The notes under the pieces are model-generated. The model had not been told where the DNA came from, searched no databases, and saw only the letters and a list, made by a program, of their open reading frames with translations. A DNA stretch of 64,000 nt from Enchytraeus crypticus (lineage: Eukaryota; Annelida; Clitellata; Enchytraeida; Enchytraeidae). The stretch is from the NCBI GenBank assembly GCA_905160935.1, contig CAJHZI010000192.1, forward strand, positions 1,084,001 through 1,148,000, read 5' to 3'. Shown here one piece after another: positions 53,054-63,652 of the stretch (the stretch's first letter is position 1; each line of letters begins with the position of its first letter). Made by a program: the position numbers and the translations under genes.

Positions 53054-53143
53054 CATATAATTATGTTAGTTACAATAAAAAGTACATTGTTAACATATAT
53101 GTCGTATATTAAATTAGGAATAAGAATTAACAAATAAAGGAAT
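52904..53143. repeat. 240-bp near-perfect palindrome with TA core
   Basis: The left arm, ATTCCTTTATTTGTTAATTC through ATTATATGTATGTATATA, is the exact reverse complement of the right arm ending AAATAAAGGAAT. Arms are ~98 bp around a ~44-bp TA run, which itself is self-complementary. No coding content. Confidence 0.93.
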
Positions 53144-53269
53144 TAACATCTCAGAAACAAACTTATGAATAAGTAGTCATTTAACAGACTGTCGTCAGCT
53201 AATTTTTTGTATTATTATTATTTTAAAATGCTATATTCTCTATGGCCTTAACTTTAATTCCGCAAACAA

Positions 53270-53614
53270 GCTGCCGCGTGTGCTTAAGAGGCGACTAAGC
53301 TAGTCCGGAGCTGAGGAAGGCAGAGGGTAGCGAGTCAAGGGACACACCTCACCAAGAAATTTCTCCCAGAGATTAAATTGCTAAATCCATTATAGAACTG
53401 AGGAAGGCAACAGGAAACCACCTCAAAAGCCATGTTATTCCCAAGCTATAAGCTTCATAAAGGTGTGAATGAAGCATGCATATGGCCATTAAATTTTGTG
53501 AAAGGATTATCTCGTTAATCGACGAAGTGTGCTTTAAGGAACGTTAAAAGCAGCATAGCGAGTTGGAATTATATGTACTTTGAACCTGCCGCTTGGCAGA
53601 ACAGTAGAAAGAGA
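53270..53614 (+). repeat. S3 SINE with partial duplication
   Basis: CGTGTGCTTAAGAGGCGACT, a second head part at ~53395 (AACTGAGGAAGGCAACAGGA), AACCACCTCAAAAGCCATGT, TGAACCTGCCGCTTGGCAGA and AGTAGAAAGAGAGA. Confidence 0.85.
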
Positions 53615-53741
53615 GAACTATAATTGCATTGTCATATATAGGTCTAAATGTAATTAATATCTTCTAAACTCATAATTACTACATGCAAGTATTTAATTGA
53701 TAATGTGAATAATCTAATGCACATAGGGGCCTAAATTGTTT

Positions 53742-53835
53742 CAGGTAATAATAACAACAATTAGAGTGCTATAGTCATCAATGACAACATCGAGCACTAT
53801 TGAGACAGAATCAATCCGGCGAGCAAAAACGAATA
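53742..53835 (-). mobile_element. LINE-A 3' end
   Basis: AACAACAATTAGAGTGCTAT, AGTCATCAATGACAACATCG, AGCACTATTGAGACAGAATC. A scrap of LINE-B end (ATCATGGACCTGCCATGAAA) follows. Confidence 0.85.
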
Positions 53836-54204
53836 TGTATCATGGACCTGCCATGAAAGTATTCTTAATAAAGTATTCTGAAAGTTTTCAAAATATAATT
53901 TTTAAGTAATTTCCTAGAATAGTAGGTCATAGAAATGGGTACACATTAACAGAAACAATTAGTATAGCAAGTCCAAATATCTCAAGCATGAAATAGACTA
54001 TTAAATGAGAGTTGTTGAAGTCTTGGAAATATTTCTCGTTCGGTACAGATTTTAATTTGTCACATTAAAAAGAATTAGCCTATTATTTTATTTGAAAAAC
54101 CTAAAAACCTATATGTTATGGGTTTTATGTATTTTTAAGTTTTCAAAAACAAAAACGAAAAAACTGAAACATAATAGGCTCAGCCTACTTTTGCCACCCC
54201 TGCC

Positions 54205-54420
54205 CACAATTAACAACAAACTTCAACAACATTTGTGCTACTGACGTCATTCGATCGTCATGCAATGACAGCATCTCATATAGAGTATTATTGAACCAAA
54301 TCCAAGCAGACGAGAAAAAAGGTAATAAAATTGTGCAACATACAAAATCCATAAAACTAATCCAAAGATAGAGAGATAGGGAAAGGACGTTTATGCGCTG
54401 ATCAAGCGTAGTAGAAATCA
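54205..54420 (-). mobile_element. diverged LINE-A 3' fragment
   Basis: CATGCAATGACAGCATCTCA, AGTATTATTGAACCAAATCC and ACAAAATCCATAAAACTAAT match LINE-A 3' sequence loosely. Confidence 0.6.
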
Positions 54421-54454
54421 TTCGATCATGGACATAGATACTTGATTGAACTAA

Positions 54455-54520
54455 TATTTGAACATGTGATATTAAAGTGAGAGATATCATCACTGATTAT
54501 AAATCTCACTATATTCTGCG
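54455..54520 (+). repeat. S2 SINE 3' end, diverged
   Basis: GAACATGTGATATTAAAGTG, AGAGATATCATCACTGATTA and TCTCACTAT. Confidence 0.6.
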
Positions 54521-55281
54521 TTAGATTTAATTTATAGTTCATCTCTTTTATGTAACATTATCTATTTTATTTATTTGAATCTATAAATTTGTAACTACAG
54601 TATAAAATTCTTTGGATATTACGTAAAAATAAGAAGATGATAAACAAACGCTGAGATTCCAAACAAACATGGTGGCTATATGCGCTTAGAAGTCTGTGGA
54701 AGAATTGTGTGTATCTTGAAATATTTCATTGCCGGACAGATTTCAATCCGGATTTTATTCACTTCTACTAAAGGTCCAATCAATCTCAATTCATGATGAG
54801 CTTATCGCGTGGAGAGGCTTACTCGATAATTGAGCTGCCCATTGGTAGGTGTTCAACGCTGCTATACAATCAGCAATGTTATTGACATTTGATTGTAAAT
54901 AAAAGTTGCAAGCATTCAAGTGGAAGCGGTTAATTTGACGTTTTTAGTGCTTGTTGTTGTAATAACAATTGAAGAATTCTTATAAATGAATATATATTAT
55001 TGTAAATCGACGAATGCTATTAATTTATGATGCTTTGTTCCACCTTATACTGATATCGATTTTTGAATGGGATTACTTCGTTGTCGAGATTTTTCGTATC
55101 TTTCATTTAGGGTTGGGTTTAACAAATAAAGTTTAGATTTAGCTTTTGATCGCTCTAATCTTAGCAATGCTAATGTTAAAGAGTGCACTGTTTAGTATAA
55201 ATTGTATACAATTGTAATTAGTAGCAATTATTATTATTATTTAATATATATTATTGTAAATAAATGAAATGTAAAATGTAA
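54521..55281. other. intergenic, nothing recognised
   Basis: AT-rich DNA without exon or repeat-family matches. Confidence 0.45.
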
Positions 55282-55420
55282 ACAAAAGGCAACGATTACT
55301 AATAACCATGGAAAGGAATGGAGGAAATAACGAAAACTACAAAAACAGAAACTTAAGAAAGGAAACATGGTAAACACATGCGGTATGTCATGTGTGTAAC
55401 TATACGGAATAAAAAAAATT
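55282..55420 (+). repeat. 5S-derived SINE, 3' tail only
   Basis: AAAAGGCAACGATTACTAAT, AACCATGGAAAGGAATGG, AACGAAAACTACAAAAACAG and TCATGTGTGTAACTATA, matching the tails at 46925 and 60195. Confidence 0.7.
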
Positions 55421-55461
55421 ATTTAAAAAAATTATTAATCACTTTCTCTTGCTCGATCGAT

Positions 55462-55560
55462 CTATACTGTAGAGCTTAGAGGCAGGTCCATGATACATAT
55501 TCGTACTCAGCCTACATTTAGGTTCCATAAAAATGCTCCATAGATCAACAATAGTTTATC
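55462..55560 (-). repeat. S3 SINE 3' part
   Basis: GAGGCAGGTCCATGATACAT, ATTCGTACTCAGCCTACATT and ATGCTCCATAGATCAACAAT. Confidence 0.7.
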
Positions 55561-55569
55561 CTTTCAAAA

Positions 55570-55640
55570 TTTCAGTGATATGTGAGCCCAGGATTTGAAC
55601 CCCGCACATACTGATCTGCGGTAGGGCACATACTGTTCTG
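55570..55640 (-). repeat. S1 SINE fragment
   Basis: GTGAGCCCAGGATTTGAACC, CCGCACATACTGATCTGCGG, with a short repeat of the last part. Confidence 0.75.
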
Positions 55641-55654
55641 CGGTTGTAAGTGAT

Positions 55655-55974
55655 GATCATTATTAAGTTATTAACTAGATTATCAGCGTATGTTCCATCA
55701 AATTGTTCAAACATCATGTAGTCATTAACAAGCTCAATTAAATCGTCATAATTGAAAAATTAACTTGATTGCCAACATATGCTCAATCTATTTATCGTCA
55801 TTAATCATTAACTAGGCTATCTATTTATGCACAATCAGTCACTACTAAGCCATTTAATTAATTAGGATGTCAGTATATGCTCCATCAAGTCATGGTAAAG
55901 AAGTCATTAACTGCCTCAATCAAACAATCATTGAATCATTAACTAAGTTATCAATATATACACACATACTTTGT
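55655..55974. repeat. degenerate ~75-bp satellite, left part
   Basis: Four imperfect units built on CATTAACTAGGTTATCA and ATATGCTCCATCAAGTCAT. The same motif resumes at 57131-57215 beyond the LINE-A insertion. Confidence 0.65.
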
Positions 55975-57130
55975 CAAATATAACAACAATAACAACAATT
56001 AGAGTGCTACAGTCATCAATGACAACATCGAGCACTATTGAGACAAAATCAAGCCTGTGAGCAAAATGAAGGTCCAAAAATGGTGCAAATTCCAAAATCC
56101 AGATAATCAGTCCAAAGTAAAGGGAATTAAAGAAAAGGAAGTTTAGGCGCAGGTCGCTGCTCATGGACACTGGATGGAAACGAGAGTTGGAAAAGATAGG
56201 TCTTCAACTGCCTATGGAACTACTCATAGGAAAGCAAGGCCGATGTTTGAAATCTTCAAATGAAGATTTCCGAAGATTGGATAGAAGAGAATTCCAGATC
56301 TGCGGTGCAGCATGCAGGAAAGAACGATTAGATAGCTTAGAGCGCGAAGTTAAGCTAGATCTCACAAGAGTAATTAATTTAGAAGACCGAGTAACAGCAG
56401 GCTGCATCACTTTAATCAAGTGAGACATACAAGTTTGTCCAGGGATGGTGATGGACTTATAGGTTAACGACGCTGTTTTGTAAATGATACGCTCTTTAAT
56501 CATTAGCCAGTGCAAAGACTTTAAAATAGGCATAACATGTTAGTACTTGGAACTACAAAAAATTGCTCGCGCAAGAGAATTCTGAACAAACTGCAATCGA
56601 TTTATCTCACAGCCAGGGAGATTTAAAAACAGGGAATTGCAGTAGTCCAATTTCGATTGCACATGAGTAGCACCAATTGTAGCAACTGTTTCACATGACA
56701 AATATGGACGTATTCGACGAAGATCTCGGATATGAAAGAAACATGCTTGTGAAGTTTTAGCTATGTGTTCATAGAAGGTTAGGTGTTTATCAAGGATAAC
56801 ACCGAGATTTCTCACAGAAGAAACAGGTGATATTGTAATACCCGAAGATAATGAAAGAGTTTTCCCATTCAGCTTCAAAAGCTGTTGAGGTGTCCCAACC
56901 AATAAGAATTCAGTCTGATGGATTAAGTGCCAAAAAATTAGCAGACATCCACGAGGATATAGACTGAAAACTTTGTTGCAGGAGGGTTTCAGCATCAGAG
57001 TAGGAGTTAGGGGTGAAACAAGTGTACATTTGAGTGTCATCAGCATATAGTTCACGATCAATAGAATGAGAAGAGATCAGTGAGCTTAAGGGTGTTGTAT
57101 AGAGGTTGAAAAGGATAGGACCAAAGCATC
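55975..57130 (-). pseudogene. LINE-A (L2/CR1-like) reverse transcriptase fragment
   Basis: Minus strand, with frameshifts: FGPILFNLYTTPLSSLISSH, then RELYADDTQMYTCFTP (catalytic YADD), SISSWMSANFLALNPS, VSSVRNLGVILDKHLTFYEH, HIRDLRRIRPYLSCETVATI, LDYCNSLFLNLPGCEINRLQ and LHAAPQIWNSLL. The 3' end is the family hairpin and TTG tail at ~55980. It is 5'-truncated just before the GP..FNLY motif and broken by stops. Confidence 0.93.
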
Positions 57131-57215
57131 ACCATCACGACATTAACTAGGTTATTAGTGTACGTATGCCTGATCAAATAATCATCATTAAGTCTTACAT
57201 GCTCATCTTCTTTGG
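57131..57215. repeat. degenerate satellite, right part
   Basis: ACATTAACTAGGTTATTAGT and GCCTGATCAAATAATCATCA continue the repeat at 55655-55974. Confidence 0.6.
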
Positions 57216-57249
57216 GGTAAATTTTCAGCAAATTTTGAAATATTATATT

Positions 57250-58345
57250 CTTCTTAGTGCACTGCCTACTGGCAGGTCCATGGTACATAACACCTCCACT
57301 CTTCTCTGTCTTCCGCCTTCCTCTTCATTTCCACATATGAGTGGGTCTTTAAATCATCTAACATACCTAATCTCGGCCTGCCCCTGCCTCTTTTTCCTTC
57401 CATTCTAACTTCTATGACCTCTTTTAATAGACCTTCCCCCCTTAGAATGTGTCCTATCCATCTCTTCTTCCTATTTCTTAATACATTTATCAACTGTCTA
57501 TCTGTGCCAACTCTCTCCAGGACTTCCTCATTTGTAACCTTTTGAGTCCAGCTATTCCTCTCCATTCTTCTGCAAATCCACATTTCCAATGCCTCCAGTT
57601 TCCTAATATCTTCCTTCCTTAAGGTCCATGTTTCACATCCATACAATAGCGTGGTCCAAATCAAAGTTTTCACTATCTTTATCTTTGTGTCTTTCTTTAG
57701 ACGTTTTGTTAATAGTTCTTTTCTACTACCAAAGGCCGCTTTTGCTTGTGCAATCCTACTGCATATTTCCGTCTCACATTTCCCATCATCGGTTATAGTA
57801 TGACCCAAATATTTGAAACTCCTTACCTGTTCCAATTTCGTACCATTTGTTGTGATATTAACTTCACCTTTATTATTGGACACTCTCATAACCCTGGTCT
57901 TTTTATATTAATCTTCATGCCATATCTTAAGGCCTTTTCTTTCAGCCTATCCATTATCTTCTGCAATCCAATCTCGCTGCCCGCTACCATTCCTTGGTCA
58001 TCTGCAAATCGTAAATCTTGTAACAAATTCCCTCCTACTTTTATTCTTTCTTCCATGTCTTCCATGGCTTCCTCCATCATTGCCTCAGCCTAAATGTTAA
58101 ACAGGAGCGGTGAAATGCTACAACCTTGTCTTACTCCACGTCCTATTTCACCTTCTTCTGAGTATTCGTGTTGGATTTTGATTACTGCTCTTTGATTCAT
58201 GTACAAGTTCAAAATTAGTCTTCTATCTCTCCAGTCAATTCCTATTCTTTTTAAGATATTTATCATCGCTATCCAATCAATCCTGTCAAAGGCCTTCTTG
58301 AAGTCTACAAAGCATACAAAACGTCATTTTCATATTTATTATTTA
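57250..58345 (-). pseudogene. LINE-B (RTE-like) reverse transcriptase fragment
   Basis: Minus strand: FVDFKKAFDRIDWIAMINIL, GRGVRQGCSISPLLFNI, stop, then DLRFADDQGMVAG (catalytic FADD), frameshift near 57890, SFKYLGHTITDDGKCETEI, LLYGCETWTLRKED, KRWIGHILRGEGLLKEV, RGRPRLGMLDDLKTH and EMKRKAEDREEWRCYVPWTC plus Q and stop. The stop codon lies inside the 3' hairpin CTGCCAGTAGGCAG. One stop and one frameshift make it dead, but it is the best LINE-B copy here. The 5' end and the N-terminal endonuclease are missing. Confidence 0.93.
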
Positions 58346-58436
58346 TAACTTTCAAAATGATTGCCAAATCTGGTAATAAATTCGGCTGGATTTGGCAAAA
58401 TTTGCCGGAACAGAATTTGCAAAAGTGCCAGAAGCA

Positions 58437-58440
58437 TTAT

Positions 58441-58492
<52 letters not shown>

Positions 58493-58505
58493 GTATATAT
58501 CATAT
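58437..58505. repeat. TA microsatellite
   Basis: TA run with TATG interruptions. Confidence 0.9.
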
Positions 58506-59047
58506 ATAATTATATAATTATATTTATAATAAAATATGCATAATATTACTATATAATATAATGTATAACATACAAATTTTGCTTGATATTTTACGGACCT
58601 GCAAGTACAGTACTAATGGCTAGTTTTGATCATCAGAATGAAATTTAAGAGTTTGGATCAATTTATTAAATGACTTAGTCAATTCCATTTTCCTAGAATC
58701 TTTGTAATCGTTTTAGCTTTAAAGAAAGCTGGTACTGTATTATTAAACCATATCGAGAGCTGTAAGACTGAATGAAATTTTTAAAATGAATGTGCTAAAT
58801 ATAATATATTGAGTACAGCTGACCTGAAATGCATCGTATTTATTCTGAATTTAGGAAGATACTAAATGCATGTAAGTTAAATATTTAAAAATTGTCTTTG
58901 CTGTATATATGGCTTGTATATTCCTACTATTTATATAAATAAATCTTTACGCACGTTTTATCCTTGATAGTACTGATATTTTGTAGTTGTCTCTTAAATA
59001 TATAGCGCTAATGTTATGCTGAAATGTTTGTGCATAATTTTTGCTAG
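58506..59047. other. likely intron upstream of the J-domain exon
   Basis: The first part of the J domain must lie further 5'; I could not find its exon here or between the LINE fragments. Confidence 0.45.
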
Positions 59048-59145
59048 GTGCCGATCCTGATTCAATACGGGCAAATTATAAGCGTTTAGCTACAAAGTGG
59101 CATCCAGATAAGCACCGTGGGGCCAACTATAACGAGGCTTTATGG
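59048..59145 (+). CDS. J-domain exon with HPD motif
   Basis: Acceptor TTTTTGCTAG, donor GTGGGT. Encodes ADPDSIRANYKRLATKWHPD then KHRGANYNEALW. Confidence 0.92.
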
Positions 59146-62100
59146 GTGGGTGCTACTGCTTCCTTAATGCAAATTACACATACCATTATTTCAATGCATA
59201 TTTTTGTATTATTATAATTGCATTTGTTAAATGCTGAATGCCTAAAAATACTCGTTACTGTACTTTTATTGATTAAAAACTTAAAAGTGTACTATTATTG
59301 ACAAAAAACTTATTAATATACTATAGCAGGAGGTGTTTGCAGGAATGACCGTCTTATATGATGCTACTTGTAAAGTATATTTGCACACTACTAGGCAATA
59401 ATTAGTACTGTTATATATAGAAATTTTGAGGAAGTATTAAAACTACTTTTTCAAAATATTATATTGAAAATGAATATATTTTAAGGAATATTATTTTATT
59501 TATTATATTATTTTTTACTAATAATAATAAAAATAAAGTTTTAACATCCTCTTCCTCATACAAGGATGATGTCAGGGATGTTCCACGTAATCAAGAACGT
59601 CTAAACTTAGAATGAATTAATATGGCATTCTTTCTTTAGGTTATTATTTTTTGAATAATTAAATTGCTATCGTATTTAGTGAAGATAGTTAGTATTGTAA
59701 TACAACTTATTATATGTTATATTAATTGATTTAGAAATTTCAACAAGTTAGTCAAGCCTACAAGCGGCTCATAACGGACCACGATGTAACATCTATGACC
59801 TTGGTATGATTTATGTTTCTAATTACACTAATTAATTATATTAATTACAATAGTAAACAACCTGGCAATCCTAATCCTCGTTCTCAGTCCAGGAATAGAT
59901 GAATAGATGAAGCGTTTGTAAAAATGAGTCGATCACAAAGGGCGACAAAGTAGAAACTGAGGTAGACAGTGGGATATGTCCTAAGAAGCCTTATTTTTCC
60001 AAGGTAAGATTTCAGCAAGATTTAGCGCACTTGGTTTAGTTGCGCGTCAAATCATCAAAGTTAAGCTTTATCGGCCTTGGTTAGTACTTTGTGGGTGACC
60101 ACTTTGGAAGACCGAGTGCTGACAGCTTTGAAGGAAAAATTCCAGGGTGATGGAAGGTTATTCGGCGCCGTCTGCAATTGATGCGCCATCAAAAGGCAAC
60201 GATTACTAATAACCACGGAGATGAAGTAAGAAATGGGCTTTAAACAAGCATCTGTGCTTCCTGACCCAGTGTGCCATTATGTTTATGTTATGTAAGACTT
60301 TAAGGCTAAAGTTTGTTAATGGTTTGTCTTTTATGGGATTAACTTGTTGATATCAGAGTGAAAGACAACTTGGAATGTACTTTGGATATGCTACTTGGAA
60401 GAGCACTGGAGAGAGAGATATTACTCATATGAATATGTGTACTGAATTTCTAAGTGTTTCCTTTCCCATGTAGCTGCACATAATATATTTTGTGCTCTGT
60501 TGCTGCTCTGCATTATGTGTTAATATTAGTAATGATATTAGTAATATTAGTAATATAGTAACTGGATTTATCTATATTATAGGTAATAAATGCTATTTAA
60601 AGAAATATCTGTTGACTTCTTTATTTAGGTCTGCCTTCTAAAAGTTTCGGTCTCTAAGCTTCATTTCATATATATTTACATGCAATAGTGTATTGTTCTC
60701 GATTGTTTTAAATCAAAGAAAAATGTGAGTTATATGAAGAAACTCCTATAAAATGTTGTATGCTGTATAAATTTTGTTTCGATACACATTTACTTTATAT
60801 ACAAACTGTTCATATGTTGAGATTATTTCATTTTGCAGGAAGAAATGTATCAATTGTATCAGCAAATATTCCATAAAGCTCAACCCGGTATGTAAATCTT
60901 TTGCGTATATACAAGCATCCTTGGATTCATATTCAAGATTCATTTCTATTTATTGGAATGGAAATGAAACTTATATATTATGTTGTTATGTAATAGTCTT
61001 CTCTATATTTTTATTTGAGGCAGTGAAAAATATATTTTAATCACAGTTTTTTTAATTTTGCGCTGCATTATTGACAATTGACTGGATTATAATAATTTTA
61101 ATGTAGTGAATACTTAAATATTTCTTGAAAATATATTTAAAATATTAATTGAAATGTTGAAATTGTATTTTAATTATCATCTTTTTCAAGTATTGCAAAT
61201 ATATATGTTCAAAATGCTCTAAATATTGTTTCCTCTGAAATTCCATTTAGGATTAGATGAAAAAGTGCTGTTATGTGTAATAATCATAATTACAATAATA
61301 AACGTAATAATAAAAGATTTCTCTGTTTAAATCAATTGATCGATCATATTTCAGTTTTTCAAAGGTCTAACTGATTTTGGCCTTTTTGTTACTAGCTTGA
61401 CTAGCCTCTAATTGATTAATGAATTAATTTGTTAATAAAATGAATTGGAATAAAGCGAAAATAATGATTAGACTTGTATAAAATAAATGTTGAAATGAAT
61501 TTGAGTGAGTTTTGTTTTCGTGCAGCCTCACATCATAGTGCCAATGGTTTTGATGACTCGAATGATGACTGCGATAGTGGGTCAGATGAAGCAAAGGGTA
61601 ATAAGTACAATGTTTTCCATTTGCTAAGTTTCTTAGATTGTAGGCGATGTAGACTTGTTGCTATATTTCTTTAATTTTAAGCTAATTTTACGTTACTACT
61701 TTTTTGCTTTTCCATATGAAATGGATTTTGCTTGGATGTGATGTTGAAGAATTGTTGAACCAAGTCCTAAGAGATCTTGTTTATCGAATCTTTATTCGTT
61801 GGATATTTCACATGTATTTAATGTTTGTATTCCAATATGCAGTGCATAATTTGAATGTATTTGTTAAGGGCTGTTTCTATCTGAACTTAGTTTTCAGTGG
61901 CTAAGCTCAATGATGTAAAATTATGTCGCAATCTGCTCGTGAAGTTCCAATAATTTGTAAACACTAAAGAATCATCTGTTAACTTCATTTTTAGAAGTGA
62001 CCATGCATGTATTAAGCCAACTCCCGCAGTATATAGCATAATTGTAGATATTTTGCTAAATTCTTCCCTTATTTGTATCGATATTGGACTTTTAAGGCTA

Positions 62101-63652
62101 TAAAGCTAACTTTAACTTGTGCTTCCATGTTCCCTTATCACCGTCAGTGATGATCCGACTAAGATTTAAATCTTTTGACCTCTCACTTAGGCAGCCGTCC
62201 TGTTCATTTGGCCATCCTACTGACTCATTCAGTGCCTACGTGCTATAGAATACTCATTCTAGGATTTCATTAAGTCTTGAAATTTGTAAAATATTACACT
62301 ATATATAGAAAATTGTAAGTTAAACTAATTGTTTCGATTGTTTTTCTTTTTAGATGGTGCCTTGCACGAGGTTGGTAGTTCATTTCTATTCTATAGTGAA
62401 CGTTAAAGCTAGTTAAAGTTATTTAACTTCTTTTAAGTTGTTTAAACTTTAGCTAGCTGCCGTGTGCTGCCACACTGTCACTACTATTGATTATGTTGTG
62501 ATTTTGCACACATTAGTTGCGTAAGATTGGAATGGCGTAGTTGTATTATGCACACATTAGTTGCGTAGGCTTGTCCTAGCATTCCAATGTTCTCTGAACT
62601 CCTTGCATCTTTTCTTTTCTTATATCTTCCATTTCTTTGCTACTCTTGAACATTTCATTCTCGCTCAGTTAAATTTTGCTGACTGTCATCGAATCTTTTA
62701 TACAAGATCTGTTTTTGAATTTATTTTATCTTCAGACTCATATCGTTTTAAACCATTTACAGATCCGAGAGATAAAATGTATTATACAGAGTCGTATAGA
62801 AACCTTCGGGTTTTCCCTGTCTTAGTCGTGAAATTTGAAAGCTGATATTTAATCATAATTATTATATTTTTCTTTTGTTGCTAACTTATAGATTTTTATA
62901 ATTTGTTTATTGCCTTTGTATTTTGTTTGCTTTAAGAAAATGACCTAGAACTTAAGTAAAAATATTGATTGAATTGATTATACGCTTACGCATGCTAACT
63001 TTTACAATTTCTGAGATCCGTTTGGATTTGATTTAGTAAAAATTGTAATTTATTAACAGGTTCACAACAATGGAGCCCATTTAACTGAGGAAGAACGTGA
63101 GAGAAGAAAATCTGAAAAAAAAAAAAAAAAAAAGAAGGTACCTATTAAACACGCAAACGGTTTCAATTGAGTTTTAGAGACACTCTCACTTCAAAACTGT
63201 GAATGAGGAACTTTTCTTGTTATGTTCAAATTGCTTGTGAATTAGATTTACTGTTTAGCGGAGTAGTCCTTACTCTCTTTAGTGTCATTTTTACAAATAA
63301 ACGTTTACTTTGACCCATTTTAATAAGCAGAAGGTCAGAGAGAAGATAACCAAAGTTAGAGTAAAATTCACATATGAAATTATAAATTTATATTGATAGA
63401 ACTGGTTGTTCTTGATCATTTGCGTGGATGGAGCCAGTGGTGATGTCGGTAAGATATTCGACCGCAGTTCAATATGCATGTGGTTCATATCCTGGGCTCG
63501 CCCGTCATGACATCGCTTTCGAGTGAGGAAACTGACGTTAACAGTATCTTTTGCTATTTTTTATCATTTGCTTGTAATATTTTGTTTGTATCTTTGTTTT
63601 GTAGCAAAGAAAAGAAAAGAAGAAACTTGAAAAGCAAGGGGATTTTACTAAG
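59048..63652 (+). CDS. J-domain (DnaJ-family) protein, internal exons of a gene leaving the window
   Basis: Seven exons (59048-59145, 59735-59803, 60839-60887, 61526-61597, 62354-62370, 63060-63137, 63605-63652) join in phase. They encode the J-domain core with the essential HPD (KWHPDKHRG) and helix III (KFQQVSQAYKRLI), then EEMYQLYQQIFHKAQ, an Asp/Ser-rich acidic stretch (DDSNDDCDSGSDEAK) and a long basic/charged region (LTEEERERRKSEK, polylysine, KEKKKLEKQGDFTK) likely to be helical. J domains stimulate Hsp70 ATPase; a co-chaperone role is inferred. No glycine/phenylalanine or zinc-finger region follows, so it is a class C (DNAJC-type) protein of unknown subtype. The first and last exons lie outside the recognised region. 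Confidence 0.85.
59735..59803 (+). CDS. J-domain exon, helix III
   Basis: Acceptor TTGATTTAG, donor GTATGA. Encodes KFQQVSQAYKRLITDHDVTS and MTL, phase 0 at both ends. Confidence 0.9.
60000..60290 (+). repeat. 5S rRNA-derived SINE
   Basis: CATCAAAGTTAAGCTTTATC, GGCCTTGGTTAGTACTTTGT, GGGTGACCACTTTGGAAGAC and CGAGTGCTGACAG follow 5S rRNA through its internal control region to its 3' end. The tail AAAAGGCAACGATTACTAAT follows. It lies in a J-protein intron. Confidence 0.85.
60330..60418 (+). repeat. S3 SINE 3' part
   Basis: GGGATTAACTTGTTGATATC, TGTACTTTGGATATGCTACT, TGGAAGAGCACTGGAGAGAG. Confidence 0.75.
60839..60887 (+). CDS. J-protein exon 3
   Basis: Acceptor TCATTTTGCAG, donor GTATGT. Encodes EEMYQLYQQIFHKAQP, ending in phase 1. 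Confidence 0.85.
61526..61597 (+). CDS. J-protein exon 4, acidic
   Basis: Acceptor TTTTCGTGCAG, donor GTAATA. Encodes ASHHSANGFDDSNDDCDSGS and DEAK, phase 1 at both ends. Confidence 0.85.
62097..62230 (-). repeat. possible very diverged S1 SINE
   Basis: TAAAGCTAACTTTAACTTGT, CACCGTCAGTGATGATCCGA and a weak box-B-like AGATTTAAATCTTTTG follow the S1 order in antisense. Confidence 0.3.
62354..62370 (+). CDS. J-protein 17-nt microexon
   Basis: Between TTTCTTTTTAG and GTTGGT. Adds DGALHE and moves the phase from 1 to 0, which the next exon needs. Skipping it would shift the frame. Confidence 0.65.
63060..63137 (+). CDS. J-protein exon 6, basic with poly-Lys
   Basis: Acceptor TTATTAACAG, donor GTACCT. 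Encodes VHNNGAHLTEEERERRKSE then seven Lys from a 19-A run. Confidence 0.85.
63428..63555 (+). repeat. S1 SINE, near full length
   Basis: GGAGCCAGTGGTGATGTCGG (box A region), GTGGTTCATATCCTGGGCTC (box B region), CATCGCTTTCGAGTGAGGAA and ACTGACGTTAACAG. It ends ~50 bp before the acceptor of J-protein exon 7. Confidence 0.9.
63605..63652 (+). CDS. J-protein exon 7
   Basis: Acceptor TTTGTTTTGTAG, donor GTAGTA. Encodes QRKEKKKLEKQGDFTK, phase 0 at both ends. Confidence 0.82.

Noticed and set aside
60050-60135. Possible functional 5S rRNA gene
   Set aside because: Only the 3' half matches, with substitutions and a SINE tail; no 5' half and no T-run terminator in place.
62561-62845. 94-codon plus-strand frame between J-protein exons
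   Set aside because: Phe/Leu-rich AT-driven frame without family or phase agreement with the flanking exons.
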